Below, piece by piece: positions 34,399-42,447 of a DNA stretch of 52,423 nucleotides. The notes under the pieces are model-generated. The model was not told the DNA's origin. It saw only the letters and a list, made by a program, of their open reading frames with translations, and ran no database searches. Position numbers and translations under genes: made by a program. The stretch is from the NCBI RefSeq assembly GCF_003668635.1, contig NZ_RCWH01000012.1:1-52423 (forward strand), written 5' to 3'. Each line of letters starts with the position of its first letter. Position 1 is the stretch's first letter. This DNA comes from Planomicrobium sp. Y74 (GTDB lineage: Bacteria; Bacillota; Bacilli; Bacillales_A; Planococcaceae).

Positions 34399-34926
34399 AT
34401 GAACCGTGGAGTAATCACATCTTTATCAGCGATTGGTATCGCGCAGGCACTGAAAATAGTAACAAATAAAAAACTGACGGGTGAATGGCATTTGAAGCAC
34501 GCGTTCACCACGGGAGGCATGCCGAGTTCCCACTCAGCAGGCGTATCAGCTCTGGCTACATATGTGGCAGCCAATAAAGGGACGCGCCATACGGAAACGG
34601 CACTGGCTGTCGTATTCGGAACCATTGTTATGTATGACGCACAGGGAATCAGAAGGCATACAGGCGAAATAGCACAATTGGTCAACGACCTTGAAGACAG
34701 CCTGATTTCCCTGAAAGGTGATTTTCCGAGCCTTGAATTGATCAAAAGGGAAGAAGAACTGAAAGAGCTATTGGGACATCAGCCGATTGAAGTTTTTGCA
34801 GGCGCCATGTTCGGCGTAGTCCTCGGTTTAATTTCCGCAAAATTTGAAAATGATGCAATTGACCGGAAAAGAGCTAAACGACTGCGGGTTCCAGCAGGCG
34901 TGAACAGTTATCGTTATGGACAGTAA
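34399..34926 (+). CDS. Divergent PAP2 family membrane protein (YuiD/DUF212)
   Basis: A 175-aa protein with the DUF212 signature TTGGMPSSHSAGVSALATYV (about 38-57, resembling the PAP2 phosphatase PSxH motif), followed by VVFGTIVMYDAQGIRRHTGE (about 71-90) and a C-terminal FAGAMFGVVLGL segment. Members are predicted membrane phosphatases acting on lipid or prenyl phosphates; activity is unproven. ATG 34399 is 8 nt after AGGAGG. Confidence 0.87.
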   Translation: MNRGVITSLSAIGIAQALKIVTNKKLTGEWHLKHAFTTGGMPSSHSAGVSALATYVAANKGTRHTETALAVVFGTIVMYDAQGIRRHTGEIAQLVNDLEDSLISLKGDFPSLELIKREEELKELLGHQPIEVFAGAMFGVVLGLISAKFENDAIDRKRAKRLRVPAGVNSYRYGQ

Positions 34927-34938
34927 ATAAAAGTACAT

Positions 34939-34975
34939 GCTCCTTCCGGGATGTTTTTCGGGGAGGGGCTTTTAT
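34939..34975 (+). terminator. Terminator after the YuiD gene
   Basis: GCTCCTTCC pairs with GGGAGGGGC (G-U pairs included) and is followed by TTTTATTTG. Confidence 0.7.
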
Positions 34976-34995
34976 TTGTTATGATTTCTTGTTAG

Positions 34996-35009
34996 TGTAT
35001 ACGTATACA
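34996..35009. promoter_or_regulatory. LacI-type operator, copy 1
   Basis: TGTATACGTATACA is a perfect 14-bp palindrome 37 bp before the regulator's ATG. The identical palindrome recurs at 36036-36049. Confidence 0.8.
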
Positions 35010-35045
35010 TAAGTGAAATAAGCAATCATGAAAGTGGTGGAATAA

Positions 35046-36035
35046 ATGGTTTCTTCAGTTGATGTAGCAAAACTTGCAGGGGTGTCGCAGGCCACAGTCT
35101 CCCGGGTGTTGAATAACCCTGAAAAAGTGAATGCGTCTACACTTGAAAAAGTAAATGCCGCCATACGGCAATTGAATTACCGCCCTAATGCTGCTGCCCG
35201 GTCCTTAATCAGCAGGAAGAGCGGGATAATTGCTTTGTTTTGCGGACAGCTGGATGAGCCTGATAATGCTGAATTTGCCAATAAGGCAGTGATAAACGCG
35301 CAACAAAAAGGTTACACTGTAGAAATTCATATACAGAACCCGGAAAAACCGGAGTCGGTCTTTAATGCAATCCTGAATACGCAGGCGGAAGGAATAATAA
35401 TTGGTCCGTTGATTATCAAGGGGATGGCTATTGAATATTTGAAAACATCAGGAATCCCTTATATTTTTTGTGGTTCGAGCGATAGGCAGGAAGGAATTAC
35501 TGTAGGGATGGATAATCATGCTGCCGGCAAACTTGCGGCAGAATACATCAGATCCATGAAGCCTGAAGCAGTCGGCTGGCTAGGAGGCAACCAATCGGAC
35601 CTTCGCCTGCAGGAACGCTACCAGGGTTTTGTTGAAGGCATGAAAGAAAGTAGGATTAGAATTGTCAAAGTGACAGGCGATACGGAAGATATCGAGTTGT
35701 CTTTTACCGCTATGATGGCTCAAAAGCAACGTCCGGATGTTATCGTTTCGGCAACAGATTATTACGGAGGCTATGCCCTGGATTTTCTATACGACTTTGG
35801 GTATGCGGTCCCGGAAGACATCGCTGTACTGGGGATCGGAAATTCCAGGCAATCCGCTATGAATTATATGAGTTTAAGCAGCATCGGGTTGCCCGGCGAC
35901 ATGGATATTTACAAAGAAGCGATCAATCGGCTGGCAGCCATGATTGATACCGGTGAAAAGGGAAATCGGGATCCTACCGAAGTAATGCCGGTAGTTTATG
36001 AAAGAAGAACCACTAGAAGAAATTCGACCAATTAA
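35046..36035 (+). CDS. LacI-family transcriptional regulator
   Basis: A 329-aa repressor. The N-terminal HTH is VDVAKLAGVSQATVSRVLNN (residues 5-24) and the hinge helix RPNAAARSLISRKSG (about 51-65). It is followed by a periplasmic-binding-protein-like effector domain with IIALFCGQ and VIVSATDYYGGYALDFLYDFG. The effector is unknown. The same palindrome TGTATACGTATACA lies before its own gene and exactly at its stop, before the downstream MBL-fold gene, so it very likely represses both. Confidence 0.92.
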   Translation: MVSSVDVAKLAGVSQATVSRVLNNPEKVNASTLEKVNAAIRQLNYRPNAAARSLISRKSGIIALFCGQLDEPDNAEFANKAVINAQQKGYTVEIHIQNPEKPESVFNAILNTQAEGIIIGPLIIKGMAIEYLKTSGIPYIFCGSSDRQEGITVGMDNHAAGKLAAEYIRSMKPEAVGWLGGNQSDLRLQERYQGFVEGMKESRIRIVKVTGDTEDIELSFTAMMAQKQRPDVIVSATDYYGGYALDFLYDFGYAVPEDIAVLGIGNSRQSAMNYMSLSSIGLPGDMDIYKEAINRLAAMIDTGEKGNRDPTEVMPVVYERRTTRRNSTN

Positions 36036-36049
36036 TGTATACGTATACA
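36036..36049. promoter_or_regulatory. LacI-type operator, copy 2, before the MBL-fold gene
   Basis: An exact second copy of TGTATACGTATACA, here extended to ATGTATACGTATACAT. It starts right after the regulator stop and 76 bp before the MBL-fold start. Confidence 0.82.
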
Positions 36050-36125
36050 TTAAGTGGTTACTTTTTTCGCCAGGTATATTTCCAGAATATTTGTTATACT
36101 TTTCTTTATTGAAGGAGGTATGGAT

Positions 36126-37076
36126 ATGGACAAAAAAGTCCCAGTCGTTTTGACAGACCGTATTACGCTTATTGATGGCTATGACATGGGCATAGCTGAA
36201 AGAACCGGTACATATGTTATTAATGAGGAACATTTGACAATCATAGAAACCGGTCCCAGCCCGTCGGTTGCCTATTTAAAAGATGGCCTTAAAAAAATGG
36301 GTCACCAGCTATCTGATGTAGAATATATTATTGTTACTCATATACACCTTGACCACGCAGGCGGAGCGGGTCTTCTGCTGCAGGAATGTCCGAATGCAAA
36401 ACTCGTTGTGCATTCAAAAGGGGGAAGACATCTGGCAGACCCGTCCCGGTTGGTGGCTGGTGCAAAAATGGTTTACGGTAATCGTTTTGACAGTCTATTC
36501 GCTCCTGTTTTGCCGGTTTCCGAGGACAGTATTCTGGTTAAAGGGGAAGGGGATAAATTGGAAATCAGTCCGGATTGCATCCTCGAATTCTGGGATTCAC
36601 CGGGACATGCCAATCATCATTTCGCAATTGTAGACCCCGTCAGCAATGGTGTTTTTACGGGTGATACTGCAGGCATCCACTATGAGCAACTCGCCAAGGA
36701 AGGAATTGATTTCCACCTTCCTTCCACATCTCCAAACCAATTTGATCCGGACCTTATGCGGGAATCGATTCTTAGAATGAAAGAAAGAGGTTTTTCCCGT
36801 GCATTCTATGGCCACTATGGAATGTCGGATAAACCGGATGTTGCTTTTGGGCAGACATTGGATTGGCTTGAAACTTTCATGAATGAAGCGGAGGCGGCAT
36901 TGCAGGCTGGAGAAACTCATATCGAGTTGGCCGCCAGGTTAAAAGAACATATCAATCAGCACTTAAGGAGCAAAGGAATAGACGATGATCATAAAGTTTA
37001 CATGCTGATTGAACTCGATTTGATGGTCGGAGCAATGGGCTTGATGGATTATCTTCGCAAGAAAAAGGATAAATGA
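36126..37076 (+). CDS. Metallo-beta-lactamase-fold hydrolase
   Basis: A 316-aa hydrolase. The metal-binding motif is THIHLDHAGG at 71-80 (His72, His74, Asp76, His77). Further ligands are in WDSPGHANHHFAIVD (about 158-172) and VFTGDTAG. It resembles glyoxalase II/lactonase-like family members and ends with a helical extension. ATG 36126 is 7 nt after AAGGAGG; ATG 36120 is too close. The operator at 36036 and the LacI gene upstream suggest induction by a small molecule, perhaps a lactone or sugar derivative. Substrate unknown. Confidence 0.88.
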   Translation: MDKKVPVVLTDRITLIDGYDMGIAERTGTYVINEEHLTIIETGPSPSVAYLKDGLKKMGHQLSDVEYIIVTHIHLDHAGGAGLLLQECPNAKLVVHSKGGRHLADPSRLVAGAKMVYGNRFDSLFAPVLPVSEDSILVKGEGDKLEISPDCILEFWDSPGHANHHFAIVDPVSNGVFTGDTAGIHYEQLAKEGIDFHLPSTSPNQFDPDLMRESILRMKERGFSRAFYGHYGMSDKPDVAFGQTLDWLETFMNEAEAALQAGETHIELAARLKEHINQHLRSKGIDDDHKVYMLIELDLMVGAMGLMDYLRKKKDK

Positions 37077-37121
37077 AAAAACCTGGCGAGAAAGAGACAG
37101 ACTCTTTCCCGCCAGGTTTTT
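37077..37121. terminator. Terminator between the MBL-fold and DUF2294 genes
   Basis: AAACCTGGCG pairs with CGCCAGGTTT, with A and T tracts on both sides. A nested AAGAGA/TCTTT stem strengthens it. Confidence 0.85.
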
Positions 37122-37145
37122 ACTGTTTTAAAATGTTATCAGTGT

Positions 37146-37838
37146 TTATTTCGGTTTAAGTACAAAAAGGAAGAAACCTATATCCTCATCGAAGTTCCAA
37201 TCCACAAAAGTTTCATTTATCAACCGAACTTCGGATGATGGGATGTTAACTTCGCCGATGATCCTTTTTTCAAGCGGCCTTTTGGCAAGTTTCAATTCTT
37301 CTGTATAGCCATTGGCAATTAACTCTTTTTCAATGGGAACAAGAATCTGTTCCCTGACCACCAGTATGGTGCGCTCACTTAACCAGTAAATTCCGGTTTT
37401 TTCAGGAACTTTTTCTGATTTTTGGCTGGCTGTATCGATCGCCTTATAAAATTCCTTCTCTTTGACATCTTTAGGCCAATAATCCAAGGCTTCATCGTGT
37501 TTCTCGTTGAGCACAGCAAATATCATGCCGGTTTCTTTGCCCAGGTTCCAATCGGCATAAATAGAGTCAATATTAAGACCTGTCAGTTTGTACAATTGTA
37601 ATGTAATATCCGAAGCCAAGTCATTCATCAGCAAGTCCCGCGTCTCCAGTATCCGCTGTTCTTCATGTTTATTCAAAAGAATCCTTTCCATCGGGGCAAT
37701 GAACCCCCGGAAGTGAATGGCTAAATAAGGACGCGTCAATGTGACATACACAGAAGTGGGGCCTTTTCCGAAATTTTGCCTTAGCAAGGTAGCAATATAA
37801 CCCGAGATTTCATTTTCCAGACTCTTCTCGTTTTTCAT
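37146..37838 (-). CDS. Protein with two DUF2294 domains
   Basis: A 230-aa soluble protein. The first DUF2294 unit (about 5-115) has LLRQNFGKGPTSVYVTLTRP and ERILLNKHEEQRILETRDLL, the hallmarks of the family. The second half repeats the pattern more loosely (AIDTASQKSEKVPEKT, LSERTILVVREQILVPIEKE and, as in the first half, a closing DWNFDEDIGFFLFVL matching DWNLGKETGMIFAVL). The internal duplication is clear. Function unknown; the family is sometimes seen near stress or Na+ transport genes. Confidence 0.8.
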   Translation of the reverse strand: MKNEKSLENEISGYIATLLRQNFGKGPTSVYVTLTRPYLAIHFRGFIAPMERILLNKHEEQRILETRDLLMNDLASDITLQLYKLTGLNIDSIYADWNLGKETGMIFAVLNEKHDEALDYWPKDVKEKEFYKAIDTASQKSEKVPEKTGIYWLSERTILVVREQILVPIEKELIANGYTEELKLAKRPLEKRIIGEVNIPSSEVRLINETFVDWNFDEDIGFFLFVLKPK

Positions 37839-38191
37839 GGAATCGACTCCTTCTCAGTAAAACAATCTATTTAATTACGGAATAAGATTAATACAATTTG
37901 ATTATCCATTTCCCTGCGGCAGATGAACTAAACTTCAAGTGCCAGTAAATAAAATAAATAGGGAACTTACTATCAATTGACGCGTCACACCTTAGGGATT
38001 AAAATGGATTAAAATAAATTATCTTTATGTTAACAAATCACATTCTCCAATAATAAAATGTTCGAAATTACTGCTAGGATAAATTTTTTACAAAATTTAT
38101 CAACTAGTTGTTCTTTTTTATTACCTGCTGTGATTTAATATATGAAGAAACAAGATCGAAGCATTAATTTTAATGGGAAAAGAGGCTGTAT
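37839..38191. other. AT-rich intergenic region upstream of asnB
   Basis: These 353 bp between divergent genes contain no open frame of note. They are strongly AT-rich (for example around 38080-38150) and must hold the promoters for the DUF2294 gene and asnB, but I could not assign a convincing -35/-10 pair, T-box or riboswitch. Confidence 0.5.
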
Positions 38192-40066
38192 ATGTGCGGA
38201 TTTACAGGATTTATCGGTGAAACAGAAAATGCCGGATCCATACTGAATAATATGATGGATCGGATTATACATAGAGGGCCGGACTCGGCTGGTGAATTTT
38301 TGGAAGGCGAAGCTGCTTTAGGTTTCCGGAGATTGAGCATCATTGATCTGGAAAGCGGCAGCCAGCCTTTCCATAACGAGGACAATTCCCTCGTATCCAT
38401 GGTCAACGGAGAAATCTATAATTTCCAGGAACTTCGTGAAGAGTTGATCGGAAAAGGGCATGACTTCACTACCCATTCGGATTGTGAAGTCATCATCCAC
38501 GGTTACGAGGAATACGGCACGGCGATATTCAGCCGGCTTCGCGGCATGTTCGCGTGTGCTATCTGGGACCGCAAAGAGAAGAAATTGGTTGTTGCCAGAG
38601 ACATGTTCGGCATCAAGCCGTTATATTATGCGAACATGAACGGCGTTTTGCTGTTCGGCTCCGAAATCAAAAGCTTCCTTCCGCATCCGGCTTTCAAGAA
38701 AGAAGTTAACCGGGACGCGTTAAAACCTTATTTGACCTTCCAGTATTCCGTGATGGATGAAACGTTCTTCAAAGGTGTGTTCAAGTTGCCTGCAGCCCAT
38801 TTCATGGTCTATGAAAAAGGCCAAGTGTCGCTTGAGCGCTACTGGGAACCGTCTTTTGATGTGAATGAAAAACCGCTTGAAGAAACAGTAGAGGAAATCG
38901 ACAGCGTGATTCGCGAGTCCATCCAGGCTCACCGGATCAGTGATGTGAAAGTCGGTTCATTCCTTTCAAGTGGAGTGGATTCCAGTTATGTAGCGTCTGT
39001 GCTCAAGCCGGATAAAACCTTTACGGTCGGCTTCAGCGACAAGAACTTCTCGGAAATCGACAATGCACAGATCTTATCAGATGAACTGGATATCCAGAAC
39101 ATCAATGAAGTTTTGAATTCGGAAGACTGTTTCAGCGAGCTGGAGCAAATCCAGTATTTAATGGATGAACCTCATTCGAATCCATCAATCGTTCCATTGT
39201 ATTTCCTGGCACAATTGGCGAAGAAAGATGTAACGGTCGTCTTGTCGGGTGAAGGTGCAGATGAATTATTCGGGGGTTATGATGATTACGATGTCCGTCC
39301 GAATCTGAAAAAATACAGAAAGCTGCCAGCCGGTTTGCGTTCTGCAGTGGGTTCTGCGGCGGCGAAACTTCCGGAGATGCGCGGCAAGCAATTTTTGATC
39401 CAAGGGGGTCTGCCAGTTGAAAAATGGTTTATAGGCCAAGCGAATGTATTTCCGGAACACGAAGCGGCGCGGATGCTAAAAGCTGAATACCAGACAGGTC
39501 CGTCAGTAGCGGAGATTGTTCAGCCCGTCTATGACCGTGTCAAAGGCAAAGATGATCTGACAAAAATGCAGTATCTTGATTTGAACCTCTGGCTTGTCGG
39601 GGATATCCTTTTGAAAGCCGATAAGATGAGCATGGCCCATTCCCTGGAATTGCGCGTGCCTTTCCTGGATAAGAAAGTAATGGCAACAGCGGCCCAGTTG
39701 CCGGCCCATTACCGCATCGGGGCAAATGACACTAAATACGCAATGCGCCTCGCAGCTCGCCGGGCACTTCCGGAGGTTTCTGCGAACCGCAAAAAAATGG
39801 GATTCCCTGTGCCAATCCGGAATTGGATGCGCGAAGATAAATTCTATCAGCAGATAAAATCATATTTCACTTCAGACGAAGCTGCTGAATTCTTCAATCA
39901 GAATGAATTGCTGGCCCTGTTGGAAGAGCATTACACGAATAAAGCAAATAACGCCCGTAAAATCTGGACGATTTTCATGTTCCTAGTGTGGCATAGACGC
40001 TACTTCATCGTAGAGCAGCCAAATGCAGTCCAAGTCCAAATGGATGAGGAAACGGCATTGGTATAA
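38192..40066 (+). CDS. asnB: Asparagine synthase (glutamine-hydrolysing)
   Basis: A 624-aa enzyme making asparagine from aspartate, ATP and glutamine. The N-terminal Ntn glutaminase has Cys2 after the initiator (MCGFTGFIGE), RRLSIIDLESGSQP and SMVNGEIYNFQEL. The C-terminal synthetase has the ATP pyrophosphatase loop SFLSSGVDSSYVASVL (about 251-266), LSGEGADELFGGY (about 349-361) and DKMSMAHSLELRVPFLD. Full length. Followed by a strong terminator. Confidence 0.94.
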   Translation: MCGFTGFIGETENAGSILNNMMDRIIHRGPDSAGEFLEGEAALGFRRLSIIDLESGSQPFHNEDNSLVSMVNGEIYNFQELREELIGKGHDFTTHSDCEVIIHGYEEYGTAIFSRLRGMFACAIWDRKEKKLVVARDMFGIKPLYYANMNGVLLFGSEIKSFLPHPAFKKEVNRDALKPYLTFQYSVMDETFFKGVFKLPAAHFMVYEKGQVSLERYWEPSFDVNEKPLEETVEEIDSVIRESIQAHRISDVKVGSFLSSGVDSSYVASVLKPDKTFTVGFSDKNFSEIDNAQILSDELDIQNINEVLNSEDCFSELEQIQYLMDEPHSNPSIVPLYFLAQLAKKDVTVVLSGEGADELFGGYDDYDVRPNLKKYRKLPAGLRSAVGSAAAKLPEMRGKQFLIQGGLPVEKWFIGQANVFPEHEAARMLKAEYQTGPSVAEIVQPVYDRVKGKDDLTKMQYLDLNLWLVGDILLKADKMSMAHSLELRVPFLDKKVMATAAQLPAHYRIGANDTKYAMRLAARRALPEVSANRKKMGFPVPIRNWMREDKFYQQIKSYFTSDEAAEFFNQNELLALLEEHYTNKANNARKIWTIFMFLVWHRRYFIVEQPNAVQVQMDEETALV

Positions 40067-40073
40067 AAAAACT

Positions 40074-40119
40074 AAACAGCAGCTTATCAGAAAGTTATTC
40101 TGATGAGCTGCTGTTTTTA
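40074..40119. terminator. Terminator between asnB and nnrD
   Basis: AACAGCAGCTTATCAGAA pairs with TTCTGATGAGCTGCTGTT and is followed by TTTTAT. Genes converge here. Confidence 0.9.
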
Positions 40120-40959
40120 TTATTGTTCATATGACTTCATGACCGTCGGCAGAAGATCCATCAGTTCATGGGCTAGCAATGTATGCGAGGAGCGGGCTTT
40201 GGTCCATTCATCGGCGCAAGCCCCGTGGAGATGGACGGCATTCAGGACTGCATGCCGCCAGTCGTCATGGCAGCAGAGCATTCCCAGCAGCATCCCGGTC
40301 AATGTATCGCCGGTACCGCCTTTTGCCAGTGCGCTGTTCCCAGTCGCATTCAAATATGTTTCTCCGTCCGGAAATGAGATAACTGTTTTCTGTCCTTTCA
40401 GCACGATGGTTACACCTAATTTTGCAGCCCAATTTGCGGTATGATAAGCGCGATGCTGCTGAAGTTTTTCAACTGAAACGCCTGTGATCCGCGAAAATTC
40501 ACCCGGATGCGGCGTCAAAATGACTGGACCTCCTGTTTTGGCGTAGGTTCTCTCAGACAGCGCACCTGCATCCAGCACAAGCGGTTTTCCGAGTTGGAGC
40601 AGATGTTCGACTGCTGCTTCGGTTTTTTGATCGGGCAGCATCCCCGGACCGATTGCAATCGCTTTGTAGGAGGTCAGGTCAAGTTCAGGGTCGTTGATCC
40701 GCTCCATCAACTCCGGATCAAATGTCGCTTCCGGTACACGGGAAGCGATGGGTGTTACGGATTCCCTGGCGGTCGCTACCACCAATTTCCCGAGACCGCT
40801 CCTCATCGCTGCTATAGCAGACAGTACAGCCGCACCAGGCATCCCAGGACTGCCGGCTATTAATAAAGCTGTTCCATGAGTACCTTTATGGCTGCCCGAT
40901 TGCCGATGAGGGAAATGCATTCTTACATGATCTTTTGACCAAACAGGAATGTCGTCCAT
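40120..40959 (-). CDS. nnrD: ADP-dependent NAD(P)H-hydrate dehydratase
   Basis: A 279-aa carbohydrate-kinase-like enzyme repairing hydrated NAD(P)H with ADP. SHKGTHGTALLIAGSPGMPG (near 20-40), AAMRSGLGKLVVAT, AIGPGM, LDAGALSE, LTPHPGEF and ALAKGGTGDTLTGMLLGM (about 213-230) are the family motifs. It consists of the dehydratase domain only; the epimerase half found in fused Nnr proteins is absent. GGAAGGA lies 8 nt upstream of the ATG. Confidence 0.92.
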   Translation of the reverse strand: MDDIPVWSKDHVRMHFPHRQSGSHKGTHGTALLIAGSPGMPGAAVLSAIAAMRSGLGKLVVATARESVTPIASRVPEATFDPELMERINDPELDLTSYKAIAIGPGMLPDQKTEAAVEHLLQLGKPLVLDAGALSERTYAKTGGPVILTPHPGEFSRITGVSVEKLQQHRAYHTANWAAKLGVTIVLKGQKTVISFPDGETYLNATGNSALAKGGTGDTLTGMLLGMLCCHDDWRHAVLNAVHLHGACADEWTKARSSHTLLAHELMDLLPTVMKSYEQ

Positions 40960-41039
40960 TCAGCTCATCCTTCCTCTTCACTATATAAAAGAAATAGCCT
41001 GAAAAGAGGCGGATTAAACTAAAACTAGCTGACAGAACT

Positions 41040-41064
41040 GCTTGAAAAACACTGAAACGGGTAA
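41040..41064 (+). promoter_or_regulatory. SigB-like promoter for the 55-aa gene
   Basis: GCTTGA, 13 bp, GGGTAA: a good -10 with a weaker -35. It ends 33 bp upstream of the ATG at 41098. Confidence 0.45.
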
Positions 41065-41097
41065 AGGACAGTAAACATTAACAAAGGAGTGATCCGG

Positions 41098-41265
41098 ATG
41101 ACTGACAAAAAAGAGCAGCAAAACAACGGAGAAGACAGGGACGAACATTTTACTGGAACGCCTGAAGAGCAATTGCCGGATCTGGAAGCGGAAGATATAC
41201 AGAATCAACAGAAAGAACGGGCTGAAAAAGAAGGGGAACCAGACAACCAGGACGATAAACACTAA
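41098..41265 (+). CDS. Hypothetical 55-aa very hydrophilic acidic protein
   Basis: Begins MTDKKEQQNNGEDRDEHFTG and ends with EGEPDNQDDKH. It is dominated by Glu, Asp, Gln and Lys, with almost no hydrophobic residues, so probably disordered, like small stress-response proteins. AAGGAG sits 9 nt before the ATG, a SigB-like promoter lies upstream, and a hairpin (41266-41294) follows the stop immediately. No family recognised. Confidence 0.7.
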   Translation: MTDKKEQQNNGEDRDEHFTGTPEEQLPDLEAEDIQNQQKERAEKEGEPDNQDDKH

Positions 41266-41294
41266 GAGCCGTTCCCTATATTAGGGAGCGGCTC
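41266..41294 (+). terminator. Hairpin after the 55-aa gene
   Basis: GAGCCGTTCCCT pairs with AGGGAGCGGCTC. The T tract after it is short, so termination strength is uncertain. Confidence 0.6.
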
Positions 41295-41369
41295 TTCGCG
41301 AGAGGACAGGCGAAAATATTTATTATGCAGATTGGCCATATATGGAACTTGCTATATTTATTTCTGGCT

Positions 41370-41395
41370 GTTTTTAAGGTAAAATTAAAGGGTAT
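41370..41395 (+). promoter_or_regulatory. SigB-like promoter for the NTF2-like gene
   Basis: GTTTTT (41370-41375), 14 bp, then a perfect GGGTAT (41390-41395), about 110 bp before the ATG at 41504. Confidence 0.7.
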
Positions 41396-41503
41396 TTAAA
41401 TGTCAGAAATATCTGAAATATAGGGAGGTGAATAGAAAGTTATTATATTCTTCGGATGCCTAATTGCCAACACGTCACCAGAAAATATTCGGAGGCGATC
41501 CAG

Positions 41504-41890
41504 ATGGAAGAGAAGGCGAAAGTGGAGTTTTTCAAAAGATTCAATGCCGCTTTTTTTAATGGAGATCAGGAATTCATAAACAGTCATGTCACGGAAGATG
41601 TCACCTGGTCGATTGTCGGTGCAGAACCTGTTAAAGGGAAGCAGGGGTTATTGGACGCTGCTTTTGGTGTTGCCGACTTCAGCAATATGGAATACGAGAT
41701 TGAATCAGTAATCTGCAGCAAAGGCGAAGCTGCAGTGAAAGGGATCAGCCGCCGTAATGATGAGGAAGGGAATGTCCGCAATTTCTGCTATTGTGATATG
41801 TATACATTGGAAGGTGAACATTCGGAAAAAGTGAAAAGCATTATTACGTTTGTAATAGAACTGAAACAGCAGCAAGCAAATAGTTATTGA
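41504..41890 (+). CDS. NTF2/SnoaL-like fold protein
   Basis: A 128-aa protein. VEFFKRFNAAFFNGDQEFIN, DVTWSIVGAEPVKGKQGLL and CYCDMYTLEGEHSEKVKSII follow the secondary-structure pattern of the nuclear-transport-factor-2/SnoaL-like alpha-beta barrel used by small isomerases and binding proteins. Catalytic role unknown. ATG 41504 is 8 nt after GGAGG. The SigB-like promoter suggests stress induction. Confidence 0.78.
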   Translation: MEEKAKVEFFKRFNAAFFNGDQEFINSHVTEDVTWSIVGAEPVKGKQGLLDAAFGVADFSNMEYEIESVICSKGEAAVKGISRRNDEEGNVRNFCYCDMYTLEGEHSEKVKSIITFVIELKQQQANSY

Positions 41891-42036
41891 AAAGTTTTTA
41901 TTTGTAGGGATAAAAGAAATGGAAATGAGAAAATAGCCTGTCTGCCACTTCACTTGTCTATGGTAAACTGGGAGATGCAGTCGAATAGGGAACTCAAGGG
42001 TGGTTGGCCATCCCCGGAAGAAAGGGGGTGGTGCAT

Positions 42037-42156
42037 ATGACGGTTTATGAAGCATTGATGTTTGCAGTAACTTTCGCAAGCCTGATGCTCATGGTCACGT
42101 CTTCAAACCTAAAGAAAAGCGAAAGCGCCCGTTCAGCTCTGACAGGCAAGAGATGA
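42037..42156 (+). CDS. Type I toxin: putative holin-like small membrane peptide
   Basis: A 39-aa peptide: MTVYEALMFAVTFASLMLMV, then a short basic, polar tail. A single TM helix after MTVYEAL is the hallmark of the holin-like toxin family (PF16935) to which TxpA/BsrG-like type I toxins belong. Such peptides damage the membrane when unrepressed. The leader can fold GGGTGG/CCATCCC (41998-42014) and CCCC with the GGGG of its own ribosome site (42012-42027), which would limit translation. An antisense RNA gene lies downstream at 42306-42441. The direct downstream stretch is a copy of the dispersed repeat, which separates toxin and antitoxin more than usual. Confidence 0.85.
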   Translation: MTVYEALMFAVTFASLMLMVTSSNLKKSESARSALTGKR

Positions 42157-42180
42157 CCAAATGTAATTTGGGTCATCTCT
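42149..42180 (+). terminator. Hairpin overlapping the end of the toxin gene, T-tract disrupted by the repeat
   Basis: AGAGATGACC pairs with GGTCATCTCT (plus AAAT/ATTT), but only TTT... of a tail remains before the repeat sequence GCGACGAAGC begins. It may be the original toxin terminator, cut by insertion. Confidence 0.45.
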
Positions 42181-42305
42181 TTGCGACGAAGCTAGCGCAG
42201 CGATGCAGGAGCAATAAAGGGTTTAGGCGAGTCAGCGAAATGGCGTTCTGTGCCATGCAGCTGGCTTGACTTATGTCCCGAAGAGCTGGGCGCTGGAGTC
42301 TGGAC
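42181..42305. repeat. Block 3 of the dispersed repeat family inside the toxin-antitoxin locus
   Basis: TTGCGACGAAGCTAGCGCAG then CGATGCAGGAGCA (42181-42213) is the same core unit as in blocks 1 and 2. TATGTCCCGAAGAGC (about 42271-42285) resembles the block-2 module. It lies between the toxin stop and the antisense RNA end. Confidence 0.75.
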
Positions 42306-42441
42306 AAAAAAAATAACCCGCCCTTGAGTTGGTAGCTCTGCGGGTTATCCTTATTAAGTAACCTAATGGCTGATCTCCCTTGTTGGGACCTGTCGATTGC
42401 TTGCCGTTCGGTGTTGACGCACCGGACGGCTTTTTCTTATA
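42306..42441 (-). ncRNA. Antitoxin antisense RNA of the type I toxin-antitoxin locus
   Basis: On the minus strand a consensus promoter (-35 TTGAAA at 42470-42475, 16 bp, perfect TATAAT at 42448-42453) would start an RNA near 42441. It ends at a textbook terminator, ATAACCCGC...GCGGGTTAT followed by eight T (42305-42348). The RNA is about 135 nt and includes CCATTAGGTTACTTAATAAG and GAGCTACCAACTCAAGGGCG, elements I associate with antitoxin RNAs of holin-like toxins. It runs against the toxin mRNA if that continues to the plus-strand terminator at 42403-42437. Pairing would repress toxin. Confidence 0.7.
42403..42437 (+). terminator. Plus-strand terminator, likely 3' end of the toxin mRNA
   Basis: GCCGTTCGGTG pairs with CACCGGACGGC over 11 bp (one G-U) and is followed by TTTTTCTT. 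It lies within the 5' part of the antisense RNA gene, so a toxin transcript ending here overlaps the whole antitoxin. Confidence 0.75.
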
Positions 42442-42447
42442 CATACA

